NCBI RefSeq assembly: GCF_014805625.2
Contig: NW_023998436.1
Location: 1,948,565-2,012,564 of the forward strand
From: Glossina fuscipes
Lineage: Eukaryota > Arthropoda > Insecta > Diptera > Glossinidae
DNA length: 64,000 bases
Direction: 5' to 3'
A program made the position numbers and the translations under genes. Below the pieces are notes generated by a model. The model was not told where the DNA came from. It did not search any database and saw nothing but the letters and a program-made list of their open reading frames with translations. Positions 25,341 through 37,250 of the stretch are shown here, in pieces (the stretch's first letter is position 1; each line of letters begins with the position of its first letter).

Positions 25341-27320
25341 CGTCCGACAGGCACTTTATCTTATATATATGTTATGAACTCATACGCTCAGGTGGGCTGT
25401 AATATATGACTAGGTTCTTGTAAGAAAATGATAGTATCATTGCTTGCATTAATTTACTGTGAAAAACCTTGAAAATGGATATAAAACTTTTTTAATTAAA
25501 AATTTAAAAAATTTTGTTCACTTCATTAAAATTTTATGATAACAAAAACGACTGCAAAGTACATAAATATTATACTTGTAAAGCAAACACAAAGTATCGA
25601 CGACTAATATCAGTAAAGTAAACAAGAGAACATGTAATCAAACACGCATAAGGCAGAACGGAAGGAAGGACAAGAACAATTAAAGAACGAGAAAAAAGAA
25701 AAAAATAAAGTAAAATAATTTCGCCCAAGCATTTGTTTCACTTATCATGAAAGACTTAAAGCTGCCTTTCTAAGCAAAAGCCTGCCTCACAAAAGTAGAC
25801 GCTAATCAATGCTAAGTAGTTGAGGTTTCGTAAGCTCTATCAGGCTTACGTAGACAAAAAATAAATAAGCATTTAATGACAATAAATTAAATAAAAGGCA
25901 AAGGATGGATATATACATGTGAGCCTGATTCAAGTAAGATAATACAAATATCTTCTTTCCCATGCCCGCAGTCTTGTTTAATCAAAAGCGGATAACAAAG
26001 GAAGACAAGCTATATCGACCTTAGCAGTCATGGATAACAGCGCTTTCAGTGCCAGTAGAAAATAAATGAACGAACATATAAAAAGTAATTTTACTTTCGT
26101 TGTTTTTTTTTATTTTTTTAATTTCTTTGTTGAATTTAGTTTTATTTATATGCACAAATGTATACCAGAGAATTAAGTATTATTGAGAAAAAAAACAAAA
26201 AAATAAACTTTTTTCTTTTTTTTTTTACATTTCAAGGATACAAGGGCGGCATTTTGTATATGGATACCAATACAACCTCAAAATACGTTAACATACAACA
26301 TACCATAATGTGAAATGTGAATAAAAGTGAAAGGATATTATGAATAGACACATGCACATACACACACACACGTAGAAGCACTTACATACATATTGTGCGG
26401 TAGATGAAACTAAGTCTTTGTCTCTATACGCTGCCCTTATCTACTTACATTGCTTTAAAATTGTTGAAATCTTCTGTTTAGTATTTGTTATCCTCCGTTG
26501 AAACAATAATAGCCCGTTTGTTGTTGTTGTTGTTGGTGTTGTTAATATCGTTATGCCTTTAAGTTACACTTTTTTGTGAAATTCTCTTAAAATTTTCGTA
26601 GAATTAAAGCAATAAATAATATAACGATTAAAACAACCAACTTTATAAAATAATTGACTGATTTCGACGCACACACACACACATATAGACAGATTTATAT
26701 ATAGTATGAAAAAATTTTATCACTTATATTTGGTTATGGTTTTCTTCTTGTTTTCTTTTCTTTTGTTTTGCTCTCTCTCTTATATTGATTTTTAGCTAAG
26801 TTTTAGTTTTTTTTTTTCTTTCAAATATTTCTTTTATTTCAATTATTTTTCTAAAAATAAAATCGAAATATTTATATGGTATGAAAATGTTTCTATCTCT
26901 TCGGATGATTTCTCGTATGATTTTTACCGCAGTTACAACTTAACTAATGATTAAGGACACTAAACAGCTGTATTAAACGTATCTCTTTTATCATAAGCAA
27001 AAAACACGCAAACATGAGAATGTTATATATAAACGCTCTTCGCTTTGCATAGAGTGGATAAGAGCAAAAGAGAGCAAATGTATTAATCTCTTATACGCGG
27101 CACGAGATTTTCATAAGCAAAACGAGTTTGTATACATTTATGTGAGAATATATATGCTTGTGATAAAAAAAAAGCCAAACAAAAAAGATTTATGTAATAA
27201 CTTTCTTGCTGCTTATTGTAACAATAAGTAATTATTTTTTAACAACAACAAAAAAGAGAGTTTTAAAACACTTTTCAACTTTCAACTTCGTTTGCTTTAA
27301 AATTTCTTCCTTTACTTGAA
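25341..27320. other. Gene-less AT-rich stretch
   Basis: No gene. It contains A- and T-runs, a (CA)n tract near 26358-26372 and another near 26671-26683, a TTG run at about 26518-26540 and a CT run near 26770. 'cataagcaaaa' recurs at about 26993 and 27112, and a related word at 28110. Confidence 0.5.
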
Positions 27321-27352
27321 TTTTTTATTTATATATGTATATAAATAAAAAA
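27321..27352. repeat. Perfect inverted repeat, 15-bp arms
   Basis: TTTTTTATTTATATA, then TG, then TATATAAATAAAAAA: the arms are exact reverse complements with a two-base centre. It is all A/T and followed by more TA-rich DNA, so it is probably a simple-sequence cruciform former rather than a regulatory site. Confidence 0.8.
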
Positions 27353-27514
27353 TATACATATATATATATTTATATTTATTTATCAATATTTTTTGTTTTT
27401 TTTAATAGTACAATATACGCCTTTTTAAGAGGACTATCCTTACAACTGGTCTACCTCAACTGGCAAACTTACCACAAGCAACATGAGATGAGGCGATAAG
27501 ACAATCTCGGGTAA

Positions 27515-28010
27515 GCAATTTCTTTTGCTCAATATCTCCATTACTTTCTTCAATACATCTCTTCTCTCATACTTAATATTTTTCGCAGTCTACTCTCTCT
27601 CTCTCTCTCTCTCTCGCTCTCTCTTTCTCCTCTACTTCTAACTAAACTGTAATAATAAGCTTTCTATCAAGTGTTAACAGTTAATCCAAAAATATAGTTT
27701 AGGTAAGGTTCTCTTCTCTCATACTCTTTCATACTTATGTATGAGAAACTTTTCACAAAGTCAATCTTTCTCTGCCTCTCTATCTCGCTCCGTCTTTCTC
27801 TTCTACTTCTCACTAAGCTGTTTTAATAAGCTTTGTATGAAGTTTATTGCAAAAATATAGTTTAGGAAAGATTCTCTTCTCTTATTCTCTCTATTATACT
27901 TCTCTTATACCTTGAAATACATATTTACATATGAGAAATTTTTCACAAATTCAATCTTTCTTTCTCTCAGTCTCTCCCTCTTACTCCTAACTAGTAATAG
28001 AGGCATTTAC
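27515..28010 (+). repeat. Three tandem units of about 150-200 bp, CT-rich
   Basis: Each unit contains 'cttctctcatac'-type words, a long CT-rich run (the purest, (CT)n, at 27593-27615), 'ctacttctaacta', and 'taataagcttt' leading to 'aaaaatatagtttagg'. Units start near 27535, 27712 and 27865. A single diverged unit core ('gtaataagctttatataaag' to 'aaaaatatagttt') lies far away at about 30928-30975. Confidence 0.65.
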
Positions 28011-28699
28011 ACTGATTTTTGGTAATTTTGAGAGACCTTGTAGCTCAATTTCTTGAATCCCAGTATAACATTTTTTTAAAAACAACTCTGCGAACAACAA
28101 CAATATAGTCGTAAGCGAAAAATACGAGAATAAGCGTATACAATTCTCAATAATTCGAAAAATGTGAGAATAAGCGTCTGAGTTTGTTTACATTTGTCTG
28201 GTGGAGGGAAAAATGAGATAATTTGAATTCAGAAAAAATTTGTGATGAGAATGAGCACGGTTTACCGTTTTAAGCTGGTCCAAACGGTCAAACTGGTTGT
28301 AAACTTTGAAAAATGTCCGAATAAAATAAATATAAATAAATTAATATTTGTTAAAATTTTAAATTTTTGTTTTATTTGCTTTTTGTATAAGATAAGGAAA
28401 ATTTATTTGCCGTCGGGGATATTTTCCATGGTGTAGGGATTGCGTTTATTTAAAACGACTTTGTGATTTCTGTTCTCTCTCCATTCTCAACATATGGGAA
28501 TTCTTTTTAGTAAAGGTAAAAACCAGTTGGCGGCAATTCAAAATCGTTTCACAATACAGAAGAGATTGTAAGAAGTAATTGGTAGCGAACAAAATTGTAA
28601 CGAAACATCTAAAAATTGTAAAAAGAAAAAAACCAATTCCTTAAAGAGTGAAACAAGAAAAATTCCATAAGAGAGTACATGCCAAAAAGGTGGGCTACT

Positions 28700-29560
28700 G
28701 AATATTCTCAGTCCAACCTCTTTTAAAGGAACTTCCTCGTTGAAACATACGCAAATCCTTGACTTGACTTTCTTCAATAAAGAAAACAAACTCGAACGAT
28801 GGTGACTGGGACTGTCCAAGTTTGATTATCATTAAAAAAAAGGAATTAAAAGTGGAAACGACGCGTTGTCCCGTATGATACCAAAGACAGGAAATTAGAA
28901 AATATTTTAGAGATCTTAGGGAGTAAATAACTATTGAGTTACTGCAAGAATCAAGTAGATGTTTAGAAAATTGCGTCTGGATCAAGAAGACCGTGGACAA
29001 AGAATGTACAGAAACGTGAGGATGATTTTGAATTGCGAAGAAATGGACTGAGCCAAAAGTCATTTCAATCTTTCATAAATGAAGGCACTAATAGTCCATA
29101 TAGACATACGTACAAGAAACTCTAGATCCTAAAATGCACAACGGTATTCCAGGATTTAGGATTGAGAGGACTAATCGAAGGAAAACATCCACGTAAGTGC
29201 GACAAACGAAGCTATACGACATAGGAAGAACCTAATCATACGACCTCTAACACGAATCTAAAGTTGAGAGTGATTTAATTGAAAAGCTGATGGGAAATAT
29301 TTATATTAGCAAAATGCGATCGAGAACTTCACAAGGTACCTTTCCTGAGAAACTTCAAACGGGTCAAACATCTTCTTCGCATAGAAAAAGAAACTATTCA
29401 TGACGATGGTAGATAAACTTGAAAGTGCACTAAATGAAGAGAAGATTTTGGACACCGTTCAAGGCAAAGAAAGAAAGGGCCGAGATCCACGATACATTAA
29501 GTAGTAATCACGCGAGTAAATACGGAACCAAGAAAATGTCGACCAGTTACAATCGACCAC
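28700..29560 (+). pseudogene. Decayed coding relic, unidentified
   Basis: Plus-strand translation gives coding-looking stretches broken by stops and frame changes. The clearest runs from GAG at 29018 to a TAG at 29123: 'EDDFELRRNGLSQKSFQSFI' followed by 'NEGTNSPYRH'. Frame-related fragments lie before it ('YDTKDRKLENILEILGSK'), and after it there is 'KLESALNEEKILDTVQGKER' near 29420. GC is higher than in the DNA on either side. I do not recognise the protein. It could be a dead retrocopy or part of an unfamiliar transposon. No intact ORF remains. 29561-30579 shows nothing else. Confidence 0.4.
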
Positions 29561-30579
29561 GGGCGAGAATAAACGCCCGTATATCACTTCACTAATACCG
29601 TTATTCGTACATTGGCTTTCCAAAGTAAGGGACTACTCTACGTGATGACGTCGACTCTGGTTATGATAACTTGAAGACTAGCGAAAATACTGATGATTGA
29701 ACACAAAGACCCATCGAGCAAGAAAAACACTACCGAACCCTGCGATCGAGGGCCTGGAGTAATATTTTTTGTTGTGTGGTTTTGGTGGAAAAGCCTACGT
29801 GTACACTTATTATGAGAAATGCCTGAAAATATCAAATAAAACTAATTTTTTTTAATGATAAAAACATTCAAGAAAAACAGACGGGGATTTCGAATATTTC
29901 CATCAAAATCATCTGGAGGTTTTGTTTAGTTTCTCATTACTTAGTAAAGCGATTGTGTCTCGTTAGAGTATAGTTAGCTAGATGACAAAAAAAAAACCAA
30001 TCAAAGCGCTCACATATCTGCATAGGTTTTTTTTTCTTTTTAGCCATTTTTTTCTTTCTTCCATTATATGATTCTAATTAGAAAAGGAAATATATAATCT
30101 GGATGAAATTCTCACAGGAAAATTGTGTAAATATTGTCTTATGCATGTATTCATACCTAACTAACTATATTGGATTAACAATGCTTTTAGCATTAATTAG
30201 CTTTTCCAGCGATGGCAATAAAATAAGCGTGAAAATAAAAAACAGCCGTATAATGTATAGAAAATAAATCATGGTAGGTAGGTTCGAAATCTTTCTTTAC
30301 AATCGAGATTATGTTGTACGCTTTAACGTAGGGACAAACAACAAACAATGAATTATCAAGGAGAAATATCGAATTAAATCTGAAAGAAATGGTATTTTTC
30401 CAAAATTGACGAAAGGGCTACTCAAATAAATGTTTTTTTTATTATTATTTTTTTATTTTATTTTTTTATATTTATTTATTTAAAGCCTCCTTCGTCTCTT
30501 CATATTTACGGCATTAATTCTTCAACTGTGCGCGTTGTTTAGCATTATGTTTCACCAGCCCAGGACGAAGAACATGCAA

Positions 30580-30699
30580 CCTATACCAAAAAGGAAGAAA
30601 AACAACCAACCTATACCAAAAAGGAAGAAGAACAACCAACCTACACCAAAATGGAAGAAGAACAAGCAAGCTACACCAAAAAGGAACAAGACTACAAGC
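30580..30699 (+). repeat. 30-bp minisatellite, four copies, open on the plus strand
   Basis: Four units of 30 bases begin at 30580, 30610, 30640 and 30670, each like 'cctataccaaaaaggaagaa'. Because 30 is a multiple of three, the plus-strand ORF at 30535-30747 reads a basic 10-residue repeat ('QPIPKRKKNN'). That ORF has a non-ATG start and lies in AT-rich DNA, so I do not call it a gene. Confidence 0.75.
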
Positions 30700-31410
30700 T
30701 CAATTCACTTTTTTTTAAATATAAACAGTAGCTTATGGCATGCGTGACGATTAGAAAGACTTAGAGAGCGGGCGCAGCTTTGTCGCCACAAATATGGCTG
30801 AAGCCCTCTATTCATATGTTCGCGCACCTTTAAATGTTAGAATTTGAGCTTTAGTTAGCGTTGCTTGTTTTTGTTGATTTACTTATTTGCCAACGGAATG
30901 CACACTTTCATATAACTACGCTATAGTAATAAGCTTTATATAAAGTATTAACAATTATTCGAAAAATATAGTTTTTCCTAAACACTTAATAAGATTACTA
31001 AAAATAAGACAAGAAAAAAAAAGTGTTTATACAAACTAACCAAAAAAAAAGCTTTATTAGAATGCTATACGACATTTGGTTGGAAGATGAACAATCCATT
31101 GCATATACAGGGTGGCAGCTACTAAGAGCACTATATTTTGCGGAAACCCGCCACTTCAAAAGCTAAATTTTGTGAATCGTTACAAATGCAAAAATGAAGA
31201 CGTCTTTATGATCAGCATTGTTCAAATATGCCATTGTTCAATAAAGCCAATCAAAATAATAATAAAATAATAAGCTAGATTCATCTGAGAGAAGATGACT
31301 TTCCTTTTCCTTTCTTTTTCCTTTTTAATAGAAGAATGATTATTTTCCAAACGCTGCTGATATATGTACATACTAAATATATATAATGATATATATACTG
31401 TATATCTATA

Positions 31411-31446
<36 letters not shown>

Positions 31447-32179
31447 TCTATGATGGATACAGAAATAACATCAATCCCTTCGAAACTGGAAAATGTGTTC
31501 TTCAAAGGGAATATTCCGAAACCGAAACGGCTCAGTCCTTTAACGAATTACTTTTATATTCCTTTAAAGTAAAGCTTTTGCCGGCTTTAAGAACTTAAAT
31601 TGGTGCTTCTTACCCACATCAAAATATTTCTTGGAAATCAAAATTTTGATTTTAACTGAATTATACCTTTTGAAAACTAAAGTGGCAATTCTCCACTCTA
31701 TGTCAGTATAGAATCCCTCTTGAAAGAAAATGCTCATACTTTTCTATTCCATAACTTTTTAAAAAATTGCTTGTTGCAGTAGCAATATTTTATTCGCATA
31801 AAGAACTTTTACTTTTTTTTGAAACAGCCCATTGTCAATTGATATAAAAACAAAAAATGCTCTGAAACGTATTAAAATGAATTCTATACAATTTTGAATT
31901 TTAATAAGCTTTATTAATTGTTTTTCACTTACCCGTAAATAATGCTCCTTACTTTTCCCAAAGCATATTCCAATACATTTTCATTCCAAATTTATTTTTA
32001 TTATCATTTTTTAAAACTCGTTTACCTTAATTTTGTTTATATAAAAAAACTCCATCATAACGGGCCACATTGTTGTTAGGACCAGTTTTCTAACTTAATG
32101 TTACAATTCAACTAAACACCATGAGGTCAATAGAGTCCTACCTAGAGGAACAATTTCAAAGGCTTTTACGGGGCTTTAT
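30700..32179. other. Gene-less AT-rich stretch
   Basis: Holds a (TA)n microsatellite at 31423-31442 with related TA-rich DNA around it, and poly-A/T runs. I see no gene before the SDF2-like stop codon at 32180. Confidence 0.5.
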
Positions 32180-33024
32180 TTATAGTTCAGTATGAGCATA
32201 TTCAGCCTCTTTTTCTTTCGGTGCTATGTAAAGACCTTCCGCAGTAGTCCATCGCGTACCATCGCGATGAAGGCTACCAAGGCCTGCAACCTCCATTTGA
32301 CCAGCTATAGGACGACCAAATGATCGACCGGACAAACCTAAATATGCTCCCGTATCTACGTGACGGAAACGGACGCGAGCATCACGCACCCATACATCAT
32401 TGGAACAAAGTAATTGCCAATGATCTCCCGTATCACCAAATCCATTGTTCCCGTAAGCCGAAACTTCCTGATCTCCTGAAAGAAAAGGAATATTAATACT
32501 AATTATTATTAATAAAACCGAATAATAATGAATAACTTTTTTTGGTACCTGATAGCGGTGAAGCAAAATAATGCGAATGTAAATTTTTTTTGGTGGTTAA
32601 ATGCTCCAAACGTATTATTTCATCGCACTTAATAGGTTCTCCTCGTTCACAGTATTTGTCTGTAGGTGCCTTTATAATCCAATGACTATTTACATCCTCC
32701 TTCAATTCGATAGCTGTAACTGATTGTTGACCTGAACCAGAACCATACTTGACATCGTGCGAATGCAAACGCACATTGTAATCCGTATTTAAAAGTTTAA
32801 CTATTGAGCCGCATGTCACAAAGTTTTTCTTTGCCGCTGTAAATAACAACACAATAAAAAAAAAAATTCATTAAGGAGCATTAAGGGGCGGTTAACCACC
32901 AATCAGAACCGCACACATTTTTTACAAATAAAAACTCACTCATTCACTCACCGAAAGACTGCGGAAATCTTGTAAAAACCGTAAGAGCAACTACTATCCA
33001 AGTTTGACTTTTATATGATATCAT
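32180..33024 (-). CDS. SDF2/SDF2L1-like ER protein with MIR domains
   Basis: Three exons on the minus strand: 33024-32952, 32836-32549 and 32475-32180, all with GT/AG borders and matching phases, giving about 218 residues (SDF2 family members are about 210-220). Exon 1 encodes a signal peptide ('IVVALTVFTRFPQSF'). The mature protein begins 'NFVTCGSIVKLLNTDYNVRL' and continues with 'HSHDVKYGSGSGQQSVT', the family's first MIR repeat. Two more MIR repeats follow ('RLEHLTTKKNLHSHYF', then 'RFRHVDTGAYLGLSGRSF'). The C-terminus is '..EYAHTEL', so the last four residues, HTEL, resemble the HDEL/KDEL retrieval signal. Family members work in the ER lumen with Hsp40/BiP in quality control and as partners of protein O-mannosyltransferase. 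It shares a divergent promoter with the TMEM9-like gene. An AATAAA overlaps the stop region (about 32181-32176). Intact as far as I can see. Confidence 0.9.
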
Positions 33025-33516
33025 GTCAGTTGCGCTCTATACTACTTTTATTTGATAATTTATGGAAAATTTGTTAAATAAAAAAAAGATTCGTTTGTGA
33101 TCAGATATGTTCACGTCAGTTCATTGGAGTCTTAAAACGAGATAGATATAAAAAACATATGTCATATATTGTTGATAGAATTATTGCCACCCTATTCTAC
33201 TTTTAGTTTCCACAAAAAAAATCGTTAGATCTGGCAAAGCATTTAGCAGTGAAGAATTACAAAATTTCGTATAATCTTAACTTGAACAAAGGAAATACAT
33301 GCAAATAAAAAGGTTAAATAGTAAGGATGTTTTTGTCTTTATCGATTTCATTTTATCACTTTGTTGTTGAATAATGCGTGTAGGGTTGTCGAATCTTACT
33401 TTTTTGCAATTTAATAAGGTTGCAAAAGATCGTACGAAACCAGCTGGTATATAATGAAAATATCTTCTTTACAGCTTTCATTCTTAATCTTGATAACTTT
33501 ACTTTAAAAATTCATA
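33025..33516. promoter_or_regulatory. Shared divergent promoter region, SDF2-like / TMEM9-like
   Basis: 492 bases separate the two start codons, which point away from each other. The region is AT-rich with 'tgttcacgtcagttc' near 33107 and 'tttatcgatttc' near 33338, the latter containing the TATCGAT core of the fly DRE element. No clear TATA box. Calling it a bidirectional promoter is inference from the arrangement. Confidence 0.5.
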
Positions 33517-34869
33517 ATGGGGTACAAATATCTTCTAGTTGTTACTAAATTCTTCGCCATATGTTATTTAATAGACGTAACATGGGTAATAAGAAGATGA
33601 AATTACTTGCAGTCCAATGTTTAATATCTAATTTTTCATTTAAGGCGGAGAGCTCAACAAATACATCCGTTGTAAACAATAATCTAGGCAGTCAGAAACC
33701 AGTCACAATCAGTAGTACTAGCACGCCAGCACTTTTACATGGAGCTGGATTACTACCTGCTGCTGCTAACATAACAACATCGCCTAATTGGCAAGTAGAA
33801 CAAAGACAAAATAATGCGAAAAATTAGAGTGAATATTTGTATTTCCGCGTAGTGTTTGCGATGGTGCGTTGCTTCCTCGTTTAGGCGATAATGGGAAAGA
33901 GTTAGAAATTTGTCCAGAGTGTAGATGTAATAATAAAGCGCGCAACACCACTTTAATTAAGGTAAGCAATAGTAAAAAGGACAAGAAAACTAATAACGAA
34001 AATCGAAACACAACCACTAAGACTGATAATCTTATCGGTCAATCTAGCAAAATGCCTGACATGTTATGAATTTTTAATTAGGAAGTAAAAAGCAGACTCC
34101 TCTTAATCGCTTAAGATGTCAAGCTTTTGCTGGCACTGACAGTTTCAGAACTAATTATCTTAATGATGATATGATGTAATCCTCCTAGAAGGAGAATCAG
34201 ATTAATCATTTGGTTTGTTTTTGCAACTCAGAAAAGCTTTTTCCGGTCGGTGAAATAATATTTTCCATTCCTATTTACAAAACGAAGCTACTTAGCTTGC
34301 CTTTGTCAACTATTATCACACTTGTATAAATTATTTTATGATTTTTTTAGTTTTTTTTTCTCGTTTTCGTTTTCAGGTTGTTGTGATTATCGTTATTTGG
34401 ATTATATCGATTCTGGTGATATATATGCTGTTCTTAATGTGTTTGGATCCGCTGCTCAATAAACGTGTTAAGGCCAATTATCAGGAGCACACCAATGAAG
34501 ATGTACATAATCGTTATGCTAACGTTAAATATACTCTTTTAGTAGATAATAAAGATTATTGACTGGTTTTCATTTTTTTTTTTATCATTTCCTAAAATTT
34601 TTCCAATTTTTTTTTCCTTTTAACGCCTCTCATATTAGTTCATTCAAAGGCTTAGTCAAGTTTTGTTTTACTAAATACAATTTCTCTAACTTTCTTTTAT
34701 TCAGGATGATGCCGCCACAACTACTCCACCCTTACCTAGTTTGGCTAATCAAGAGCTCAACTCACGAGCGAATGTTTTAAATCGGGTTGGACATCAGCAG
34801 GATAAGTGGAAAAGACAAGTGCGCGAACAACGACGCCACATCTATGACAGGCGTACTATGCTAAATTAA
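33517..34869 (+). CDS. TMEM9-family endosomal/lysosomal membrane protein, lumenal part apparently incomplete
   Basis: Exons: 33517-33585 (signal peptide, 'MGYKYLLVVTKFFAICYLID'), 33645 to about 33794, about 33853-33961, 34377-34502 and 34705-34869. The first, fourth and fifth borders are clean GT/AG and in phase. Exon 3 gives 'CDGALLPRLGDNGKELEICP' and 'ECRCNNKARNTTLIK'. Exon 4 is the single transmembrane helix ('VVVIIVIWIISILVIYMLF') and 'CLDPLLNKRVKANYQEHTNE'. Exon 5 is the conserved tail ('VLNRVGHQQDKWKRQVREQR', 'MLN' stop). TMEM9 proteins are single-pass glycoproteins of late endosomes and lysosomes, linked to V-ATPase and ClC exchangers. Exon 2 (Ser/Thr/Asn-rich) runs into TAG at 33825 in one frame while exon 3 is in another, and no splice pair I can find joins them. 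The family's cysteine-rich lumenal segment before 'CDG' is not visible. The 3' half is certain; the join is not. An AATAAA stands at 35054. Confidence 0.8.
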
Positions 34870-35351
34870 TTGAATTAAATTTATAAGGCGTTGCTTTAAT
34901 CAAAAACGAATTTTGAAATCGCTGCTTGCGCTACCAAGCAATTTTTTTGCAGAAAAAAAAAAGAGAAGAAGTTACTCTAGTAAGCATTGGATAAACCATC
35001 TTTCAATATATTATATATTTATTGTTATATACGTAATTATTATATTTAGTCGAAATAAAATACGAAACCTTTCCGAATATGTATAATTCTCGAGGTTAGA
35101 ATTTCTTTTATTTAGTTCTACTTTAAGAAATACTTTAAGAGGTAAATCAAAAACGATTTTTAAAGTTGCAGTTTTTCTAATGAGTTCTTGGAAAGCATTT
35201 GAGATGTTTGCGAAAAGCTATTCTCGAAATTTTGCAACCTTACTAAATGAGCTTCTTCCAACCATATAAAGGCATTTCACATGTGTGTTTACAATATAAT
35301 AAAAAATGTATTTTTATAATTAATTTGTATGTTCTTTACAAAATGTAACGC

Positions 35352-36469
35352 CTAATAACCTTTTACCATAGTGGCCAATTTCCAATTCTCATCGTTATTA
35401 AATGGGCCTTCAATAACACTGCCATCCTTAGTGCAAACGGCTACCATATATTTGGGAATTGCACGACAATCGCGATAATACAAAACTTCCATGCATTCAC
35501 GCAGCTACACATATATGCAAATATTCACAAAAAATATACATTCTCATTATAGATGAAAGTAATTTTAAATAAACTTTCGTTTTGCATACCACTTCCTTAG
35601 CTTCGCTTAGTGTTAACAGCTTTTTGTCACCAAGTTTTTCTCTTACTAAGGGTAAAGCTAAATGTTTACCGAAACTAGTAGCAACGACAGTATCTTCATA
35701 AGCTCGACCGCGTAGATCTACGTGACCCAAAAATGGTATACCATTATCAAAACCGCCAACAACAATCTCCAGCCAAAGAGGATTAAATCGACTACGACGA
35801 TTATACAATATACGTGTTAACCAAGTGTACAAAGCTTTAGGTTTCATAATAATTTCATCATCATCACAAGTATCTTCGATTATTTTTTGATCAATGCTGC
35901 GTTTTAAACTTTGAAAGTCGGCAAAATCGCCACTGGCACCCATAATAGTTTTATCGTTCACTTTGAAAACACGTTCTACATCTTGATAGCGAGCCAACGA
36001 ACCATAGGAAACTAAATTGTCAGCAGCAATCATAACACCTCCATCGAATTTAATGCCAACAACGGAACTGCCAGTGGTAATCGGAGAACTGAAAAATAGG
36101 ACAAGTAAATCGGTTACTTTTTTTTTTAACGATATTCCGATATAATATAATCAATCATTTCTATGGAGTTCGCAGGCATTAGTTTGATTTGTCAGGGTCT
36201 TTTTCCTTCGGAATATAAAGTGGAACAAGGAAAAGCCACTATTTTAATATTAAAACATTTTTTGGTCAAATAGGGTCTCGATCTTCCCTAACAACTTACA
36301 AGGAGTGTTGTGTTCCAAAGGGACCCGGTGTTGTGTACTCTTTGCAAACTTTATTGAAGTTCGAGGTATTCTCGTTAGTGCCTACGAAATTGTAAAATCC
36401 TCCCGGTGCAGGACCATTACCCCAAAATTCTTTGCAGAACAAAGTATTTTTATTCGAAGTAGAAAACAT
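35352..36469 (-). CDS. Prosbeta7: Proteasome core particle subunit beta type-4 (beta7)
   Basis: Three minus-strand exons, 36469-36300, 36088-35590 and 35504-35352, join in phase into about 273 residues (fly Prosbeta7 is about 268). Exon 1 carries the propeptide ('WGNGPAPGGFYNFVGTN'). Exon 2 opens the beta fold with 'TTGSSVVGIKFDGGVMIAAD' and 'NLVSYGSLARYQDVERVFKV', then 'KPKALYTWLTRILYNRRSRF' and 'PFLGHVDLRGRAYEDTVVAT'. Exon 3 gives 'ECMEVLYYRDCRAIPKYMVA' and ends 'ATMVKGY'. PSMB4/beta7 is a non-catalytic subunit of the 20S beta ring whose C-terminal tail clamps the opposite ring, and it acts late in half-proteasome dimerisation. The gene is tail to tail with TMEM9 (about 480 bp between stops). 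Splice sites are strong (GTAAGT, GTATGC). The family assignment is secure. Confidence 0.95.
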
Positions 36470-36839
36470 TTTAATTTATTTATTATTAGAGCAAAAAAAA
36501 CTGAATATGTTTTCTTAATTAGACAGTAGCTACTGTTTTATGTTATTAGGAATGACAAACACATTTAATCGACGAGGGTTGTAAATATTAGTACTTACGA
36601 TTTTTGTGACAGCTATGTATCACAACTAGATGTCGTTGCAGTCGTTGCTCTTAAACAAATAAATTTTCTGCTATAAAGTAGTTAATATCCTCCATTTAAA
36701 ACCTTTTATAATTTACCCAAACGCTTCCTGTTTTTCAATACACGAAAGTAGTTTTAAAATATAGAATGTAAGCTTCCAAGAAGCGTAAGTAGTCAATTTT
36801 GAAAAACTTGTATTGTCAACACATTTACTTTTCAAAAGT

Positions 36840-37250
36840 AAGATCACATGTGAGCCCTAAACATAACCAACAGGTGGTGCCAGGATAAAGGATTACACAT
36901 TCATCCACCAACAACAGTTCTGGTGCCTTTCTCGAAAAAGAGGTAAATAACATTGGATAACGTCTACGTATGGGATGTTGTCCTTGACTATTCAAATGAG
37001 GTGAAATATCTGGGCGTCTATCTTGAGAAAAGCTTAACTTAGAATTCTCATTTAAGACGGCTAACGAAAAAGGCGACCAGGGCACTCTTTGCCTAGCGAT
37101 GATATCGTGCCCCTTGAATGCGCTAGAGGCGTTGCTGGGCATAACACCTCTTTCTATCTATTATTCTATAGAAAAAGAGGATTGCCTGAGCGCACTTAGA
37201 CTGTCGAATATCTACAAATTAAAGTCCAGGAATCTGAGTAGCCCCCTAGA
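36840..37250 (+). mobile_element. LINE reverse transcriptase fragment, decayed
   Basis: Plus-strand translation shows 'DVVLDYSNEVKYLGVYLEKS' near 36980-37035, the conserved thumb-side motif of Jockey/R1/I-type LINE reverse transcriptases. 'HLRRLTKKATRALF' follows and then, after a deletion, 'NALEALLGITPLSIYYSIEK' near 37115. Two in-frame stops and the deletion show it is inactive. It lies 370 bp upstream of Prosbeta7's start, in the opposite orientation. Confidence 0.7.

Noticed and set aside
31281..31598. ORFs on both strands across a (TA)n microsatellite
   Set aside because: They encode only Tyr-Ile repeats from simple sequence.
36305..36529. Plus-strand ORF of 74 codons
   Set aside because: It is antisense to Prosbeta7 exon 1, which joins in phase to the rest of that gene.
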